A stretch of DNA of 64,000 bases from Epsilonproteobacteria bacterium (ex Lamellibrachia satsuma) (GTDB lineage Bacteria; Campylobacterota; Campylobacteria; Campylobacterales; Sulfurovaceae), in NCBI GenBank assembly GCA_003934925.1, contig JQIX01000043.1:1-64000 (forward strand). Reading direction: 5' to 3'. Position 1 is the first letter of the stretch, and each line of letters begins with the position of its first letter. The position numbers and the translations under genes are program-made. Under the pieces are notes generated by a model. The model was given only the letters and a program-made list of their open reading frames with translations. It searched no databases and was not told where the DNA came from. Positions 59,636-64,000 of the stretch are shown piece after piece.

Positions 59636-60625
59636 ATGATCAAGATCGCTATTGATGCAATGGGTGGGGACTTTGGTCCCGAGCCCATTATAGAAGGTGT
59701 GGTTCAAGCACTGGAAGAAAAAAAATTCCTACCTATTTTAGTAGGTGATAAAACAGAAATACTCTCTCTTCTCCCCCAATATTATATTGATAAAGTTCAA
59801 ATTGTTGAATCGTCAGATGTGATTTCAATGAGCGAGCAGGCGACCAATGCTCTGAAACGTAAGGATTCTTCCATCTATAAAGCAGTTGAATTGGTACGCA
59901 ACAAAGAGGCGCAAGCTGTGGTTTCAGCTGGGCACAGCGGTGCAACAATGACACTTGCGACATTGAGAATAGGACGTTTACCGCATATTTCAAAACCGGC
60001 ACTTGCTACATTGATGCCCAGTATCACAGATATAAAAACATTGGTTCTGGATGTAGGAGCGGTGACGGACTGCACACCTCAGAACCTTTATGAATTTGGT
60101 GCGATGGGTGAAGCATATGCACAGAAAATACTGGGTGTCAGAACTCCGCGTGTAGGACTTTTGTCAAACGGTTCCGAAGAGAGCAAGGGCAATGCATTGA
60201 CAAAAGAGGCTTTTGGACTTTTAAGAGGGCTGAAAGGATTTGTCGGAAACGTTGAAGGAAAAGATATTTTCAATGGAAATGTAAATGTAGTTGTCTGTGA
60301 TGGATTTACGGGAAATATATTGCTTAAAACGAGTGAAGGTGTTGTCACAACGGTTTTTGCTCTGATGAAACAGTATATCCGTAAATCACTGCCTGCAAAG
60401 ATCGGTGCATTGATGATGAAGAAAAAAGTATTTGCCAATATGAAAAAGCAGGTGGATAAAGATGAATATGGCGGAGCACCGCTTCTTGGTATAGACGGTT
60501 GTGCTATTATCAGTCATGGAGCTTCGAATGCAAAAGCGATCAAAAATGCAGTATTCCAAGCTATTCAATATACACAATCCGATGTTAATACTGTAATAGA
60601 AGAATTACTTACAAAAGAGAAATAA
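59636..60625 (+). CDS. plsX: Phosphate acyltransferase PlsX
   Basis: This 329-residue enzyme makes acyl-phosphate from acyl-ACP, starting phospholipid synthesis. [67 protein letters not shown] and [17 protein letters not shown] are family motifs. ATG at 59636 is used rather than TTG at 59633. fabH follows after a 131-base gap with its own TAAAAT box. Confidence 0.94.
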   Translation: MIKIAIDAMGGDFGPEPIIEGVVQALEEKKFLPILVGDKTEILSLLPQYYIDKVQIVESSDVISMSEQATNALKRKDSSIYKAVELVRNKEAQAVVSAGHSGATMTLATLRIGRLPHISKPALATLMPSITDIKTLVLDVGAVTDCTPQNLYEFGAMGEAYAQKILGVRTPRVGLLSNGSEESKGNALTKEAFGLLRGLKGFVGNVEGKDIFNGNVNVVVCDGFTGNILLKTSEGVVTTVFALMKQYIRKSLPAKIGALMMKKKVFANMKKQVDKDEYGGAPLLGIDGCAIISHGASNAKAIKNAVFQAIQYTQSDVNTVIEELLTKEK

Positions 60626-60756
60626 TTGATGGGTTGAGTACCTGTCAATTATACTTTCTGCCTCATTACTTACTCCTACTTTAGACCTCTCCTTAGAATA
60701 TTATGGTAAAATATACTTCATAATTTATATGGGGTACCTCCCAGATAAGGATAACC

Positions 60757-61773
60757 ATGTTACAAACAAAGCCAGTCTATGCTTCATTTAGATCAATAGG
60801 TGCTTATGTCCCCCAAAAGACTTTATCTAATGCAGACCTTGAAAAGATGGTAGATACTACAGACGAATGGATATTAAAACGTACAGGTATTAAAGAGCGT
60901 CATATCGCAGATGAAGAGGAAGCCACAAGTGATATGGGAGCAAAAGCTGCAGAACTTGCAATTAAAAGAGCCGGTATTGATAAAGAAGAGATAGATCTGG
61001 TACTATGTGCCACCGTAACACCAGACTACTTCAATATGCCCTCAACAGCCTGTATCATTTCAGATAAGATAGGTATTAAAAATGTACAGGCGTTTGATAT
61101 TTCTGCTGCATGCAGCGGTTTTGTTTATCTTCTTTCGGTAGCCAAGGCATTTATTGAGTCAGGTATGAAAAAAAATGTACTTCTTATTGGAGCCGAAAAG
61201 TTTTCTTCCATCGTTGATTATACAGACAGAAGTACCTGTATTCTTTTTGGTGACGGTGCAGGTGCAGCAGTGATATCTGCTACACAGAATAAAGAAGAAG
61301 CTTTTATCGATATACATGCCAGTGCAGATGGTTCTTATGCTGATTTTTTGGTAACACCAGCTCCGGGAAGTATTAATCCTGCAAGTCAGAAAGTGATCGA
61401 TGAAGGACTTAATTTCGTACAGATGAAAGGCAATGAAACCTTTAAGTTGGCGGTAAAAACACTTACCAAAGATGTGAAAGAGATACTGAAAAAAAATGAA
61501 GTAAAAGCAGAACATATCCCGCATTTTATCCCGCATCAGGCTAATTACCGTATCATTAAAGCTGTAGGGGATGCTTTGAAAATGAGAGAAGATCAGGTAG
61601 TTATCACAGTAGATAAATATGGTAATACCTCTGCTGCCTCCATCCCTATGGCAATTAATGATATATATGAATCAGGAAGACTTCAAACGGGTGATTTGAT
61701 GCTGCTTGATACTTTTGGTGGCGGACTTACATGGGCTTCAGCCTTACTTCCTTTTGCCGGGGAAACCCTGTAA
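60757..61773 (+). CDS. fabH: 3-oxoacyl-ACP synthase III
   Basis: This 338-residue enzyme condenses acetyl-CoA with malonyl-ACP to begin fatty-acid synthesis. The Cys-His-Asn triad is seen in [34 protein letters not shown] and [33 protein letters not shown] is the N-terminal signature. It is the third gene of the rpmF-plsX-fabH cluster. A separate promoter in the 131-base gap before it is likely. Confidence 0.95.
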   Translation: MLQTKPVYASFRSIGAYVPQKTLSNADLEKMVDTTDEWILKRTGIKERHIADEEEATSDMGAKAAELAIKRAGIDKEEIDLVLCATVTPDYFNMPSTACIISDKIGIKNVQAFDISAACSGFVYLLSVAKAFIESGMKKNVLLIGAEKFSSIVDYTDRSTCILFGDGAGAAVISATQNKEEAFIDIHASADGSYADFLVTPAPGSINPASQKVIDEGLNFVQMKGNETFKLAVKTLTKDVKEILKKNEVKAEHIPHFIPHQANYRIIKAVGDALKMREDQVVITVDKYGNTSAASIPMAINDIYESGRLQTGDLMLLDTFGGGLTWASALLPFAGETL

Positions 61774-61829
61774 ATCAGAGGATTTAATAGTCAAAGGAGT
61801 CTTTTGGCTTTAGCTGCAAAGGAAAAATT

Positions 61830-62639
61830 ATGAAAATAGGGTTTATTGGTGATATTGTAGGTAAACCCGGACGACTGATGCTAAAACATCATCTTGAACG
61901 TCTAAAACAAGAACATTTCATTGATTTTATGATAGCTAATTATGAGAATGCTTCTCATGGCTTTGGTTTGACAGAAAAAAACTGCGTAGAACTGCTGGGT
62001 TATGGTATCGATATGATGACAGGCGGCAACCACAGTTTTGATAAAAAAGAAATATTGAAACTCTTTGACAAGCATCCTCTTGTCCGTCCAATAAATTATC
62101 CTCAAGAGACTGTAGGCGAGGGCTTGTTCCAAACTACGATCTTAGGGCATGAAACGGCAGTAATAAACCTTATGGGGCACTATACGATGCCTATGGTAGA
62201 CAATCCTTTTACTATGATTATGGATGTAGTGAAAAAACTTAGATCTCAGTGTATTAAACATATTATCATTGATATGCATGCAGAAGCAAGCTCTGAAAAA
62301 CAGGCTCTTTTGTATATGCTGAAAGAGAAAGTGAGTGCTATACTTGGGACACATACTCATGTAGCAACAGATGATCTGCAAATAGTGGATGGCTGTTGTT
62401 ATGTCACTGATATAGGAATGACCGGTTGTCGTGACGGAGTGATAGGAATGGATCCTGAAGTGCCGGTTAAACGTTTTTTAACAGGTTTGGGCGGACATTT
62501 TGATGTAGCTGATGAATGTAAAAGAATTTTGCAGATGGTAGTGTTTGAATTGGATGAGAATGGACGTTGTCTGGATGCAGAGAAGATCAAGATCTATGAT
62601 GATAACCCCAAGATCGTTACTCAGGCTTGGAAGGAGTAG
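61830..62639 (+). CDS. YmdB-family metallophosphoesterase (TIGR00282-type)
   Basis: This 269-residue calcineurin-like phosphoesterase has MKIGFIGDIVGKPGRLMLKHHL (first metal Asp), ANYENASHGFGLTEKN, MMTGGNHSFDKKEI, HIIIDMHAEASSEKQ and GTHTHVATDDLQI, TDIGMTG. Bacillus YmdB cleaves 2',3'- and 3',5'-cyclic nucleotides and affects biofilm choice; the substrate here is unknown. It starts 56 bases after fabH. A short hairpin directly follows the stop. Confidence 0.88.
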   Translation: MKIGFIGDIVGKPGRLMLKHHLERLKQEHFIDFMIANYENASHGFGLTEKNCVELLGYGIDMMTGGNHSFDKKEILKLFDKHPLVRPINYPQETVGEGLFQTTILGHETAVINLMGHYTMPMVDNPFTMIMDVVKKLRSQCIKHIIIDMHAEASSEKQALLYMLKEKVSAILGTHTHVATDDLQIVDGCCYVTDIGMTGCRDGVIGMDPEVPVKRFLTGLGGHFDVADECKRILQMVVFELDENGRCLDAEKIKIYDDNPKIVTQAWKE

Positions 62640-62658
62640 GTGTGACCATATGTCACAC
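62640..62658 (+). terminator. Short hairpin after the YmdB-type gene
   Basis: GTGTGAC and GTCACAC form a perfect 7-bp stem with loop CATAT immediately after the stop. It lacks a T tract, so it may protect the 3' end rather than terminate. Confidence 0.4.
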
Positions 62659-62752
62659 GCCAAATCCCAATTCATTATGCATGGGAATTTGAACAACTGG
62701 TATATCGTATGAAAACCAATGGCATTTTATTGTGGTGTGTGGTACGGCCAAA

Positions 62753-64000
62753 CTAGGAATTTCGTTTAATTCTTACTTTTTTAGGGTTAAAAAGTGCTAT
62801 AGCTTCTTTGATCATAGGTTCTTCCAGCAGTGTAGAAGGATCCTTTTCCTTGGCTGCTTCTATCCCTTCTGCTTCGGGAGCGATACAGGAATTTTTCATT
62901 TCCACATCTTCTATCATGGATGCAGATTCGTTACATTCTTCTTCTATAGCTGATGCATGAGGATCAATTTTTTTTTTAGTAATGTTCACAATCTTCGTTT
63001 CAAATCCAAAAAGTTCTTTGACGAACATATGAATGAGACCCCAGTGGGTGATAAGCTGTTTTTTATCCTCACCTTCCGCACTGGAACTCCATGTGAGTTT
63101 TCCGTCTTTAAAGCTTTCAAAGGTAATGTTTCTTTCAAAACAGGCACCCAGATCATAATTTCTATCGTATATTTTTTTTATAAGTGCATCAAAAGTTTTT
63201 AAGTATGGATCACTCTGTGGTTTAGGAATTGTTTTCTTTATTTTGTCTGGAATTTCATCTACTTTCTGTATGGAGGGGGATAGGACTGTTGCCGTAGTCA
63301 GCTCCTGGGGTTCCAAATCAGCAGTCTCTTCACTCTTCTTTCTTTCCTGCCCCTGAATACTTTTTTCTTTAGGTAAGGTGGCAATGATCTCTTCTTCTGT
63401 GATAGTGATCACTTTTGCAGGTGCAGACAGATCGGGTGCAGGGGTAGTGACCATGATCTCATTCACCTCTACACCTTTCAGTTCGCGTTCCAGTCCGCGT
63501 ATCATGGTGTCAATGTCTTTTATTTCTAAAGCTTCCATCATTTTAAACAAAGAGAGGGAAAGAACAAATTCCCCGTCACTCCCCAGCGCAAGTAAACTTT
63601 TTGACTCTGCGATCACTCTGAAGAAACGTTCTATGATCATGGGACTGAGTTTGCCGTTTCCGGAGAGAAGCAGCTCTTTGAGGTAGAGGGTGAGTTCATC
63701 CAGTATCATTTCCGCTTCATAGTCAGCTGCCATTTTGATGAACTCCAAGACCTTAGTATTGTCTTTGCATATAATATCATTCAAAAGGCTTTCCAGAAGA
63801 CTGGGTTCGATGATGCCCAGCATACCTGTTACAGTACCTACATCGACAAAGTTCTTGGAGTACACGATAGCCTGATCCATCAAAGTAAGGGAGTCTCTCA
63901 GGCTTCCTGCACCTGAACGAGCAATGATGTCTAAAGCCTCTTTCTCATAACCTATCTTCTCAAGATTCAGGATATGTTCCAAATGTTTGAGTACAAGATT
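62753..64000 (-). CDS. dnaX: DNA polymerase III subunits gamma/tau, C-terminal part (runs off the window)
   Basis: The visible 415 residues cover domain II onward: EALDIIARSGAGSLRDSLTLMDQAIVYS is the AAA+ sensor-2 region of the clamp loader, then the domain III helices (LLESLLNDIICKD..., FFRVIAESKSLLALGSD). A low-complexity linker (TPAPDLSAPAKV..., ERKKSEETADLEPQEL) leads to a C-terminal domain. The frame is open to the window edge (NLVLKHLEHIL), so the N-terminal ATPase lies beyond 64000. TTG at 63982 is internal, not the start. The C-terminus ends NPKKVRIKRNS. Confidence 0.92.
   Translation of the reverse strand, partial: NLVLKHLEHILNLEKIGYEKEALDIIARSGAGSLRDSLTLMDQAIVYSKNFVDVGTVTGMLGIIEPSLLESLLNDIICKDNTKVLEFIKMAADYEAEMILDELTLYLKELLLSGNGKLSPMIIERFFRVIAESKSLLALGSDGEFVLSLSLFKMMEALEIKDIDTMIRGLERELKGVEVNEIMVTTPAPDLSAPAKVITITEEEIIATLPKEKSIQGQERKKSEETADLEPQELTTATVLSPSIQKVDEIPDKIKKTIPKPQSDPYLKTFDALIKKIYDRNYDLGACFERNITFESFKDGKLTWSSSAEGEDKKQLITHWGLIHMFVKELFGFETKIVNITKKKIDPHASAIEEECNESASMIEDVEMKNSCIAPEAEGIEAAKEKDPSTLLEEPMIKEAIALFNPKKVRIKRNS

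Overview
The window reads as chromosomal DNA of a Campylobacterota (epsilonproteobacterial) organism, most likely close to Sulfurovum. I infer this from gene orders I recall as typical of that group (rplY-pth-lptG, lysA-pheA-hisC-dxs, rpmF-plsX-fabH), from AT-rich codon use with many TTG and GTG starts, and from the tmRNA tag ANNTDYRPAYAVA. The flagellar genes fliF, fliG and fliH, which sit between hisC and dxs in motile relatives, are absent at that junction, which would fit a non-flagellated lineage. No prophage, CRISPR array or intact insertion sequence was seen.

Layout. 1-3.2 kb: a decayed histidine kinase, two small envelope proteins and a lipoprotein. 3.2-8.1 kb: a truncated haemoglobin, the agmatine-to-putrescine enzymes aguB and aguA (split by an opposing CAP-domain gene behind a cyclic di-GMP riboswitch), and alr. 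8.1-15.9 kb: tmRNA, an adenine permease/deaminase pair, a five-gene molybdate operon (modE-modA-mop-modB-modC) and cmoM. 15.9-23.4 kb: a two-gene acyl-CoA-dehydratase-activase-like system, lgt, trpA and panB. 23.4-33.6 kb: a BON lipoprotein, ruvB, an AI-2E/PerM protein, a two-component pair whose regulator appears to start with ATT, an Fe-S oxidoreductase, hemN, argF, hemB and ribA.

33.8-38.2 kb is the most unusual region. A second cyclic di-GMP-I riboswitch precedes a P-domain/LamG surface protein, a lipoprotein, a 70-residue protein with a twin-arginine leader and a tail of only about 18 residues, an HPr-kinase-like protein and a PqqD-like protein. Kinase plus PqqD-like recognition domain plus short leader-bearing peptide resembles a peptide-modification (RiPP-like) cassette, here possibly under second-messenger control.

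38.2-64 kb is mainly housekeeping: rsmG, a rhomboid protease overlapped by a cysteine-protease-like lipoprotein, pabB, pyrB, bioD, the N-degron set clpS-clpA-aat, a transaldolase, a frameshifted pilT-type ATPase, rplY-pth-lptG, lysA-pheA-hisC-x-dxs, metK, a ferredoxin, ndk, the rpmF-plsX-fabH lipid cluster, a YmdB-type phosphodiesterase, and the 3' part of dnaX running off the right edge.

Intergenic DNA carries several small repeat families: tandem 7-bp arrays of differing sequence, a 28-bp GTAGG(T/C)CGGGGTGTCC palindrome, GTAGGGTGGGT palindromes and AT-rich hairpins. alr and ribA have a TATAAT box 5-6 bp before the start codon and so look leaderless.
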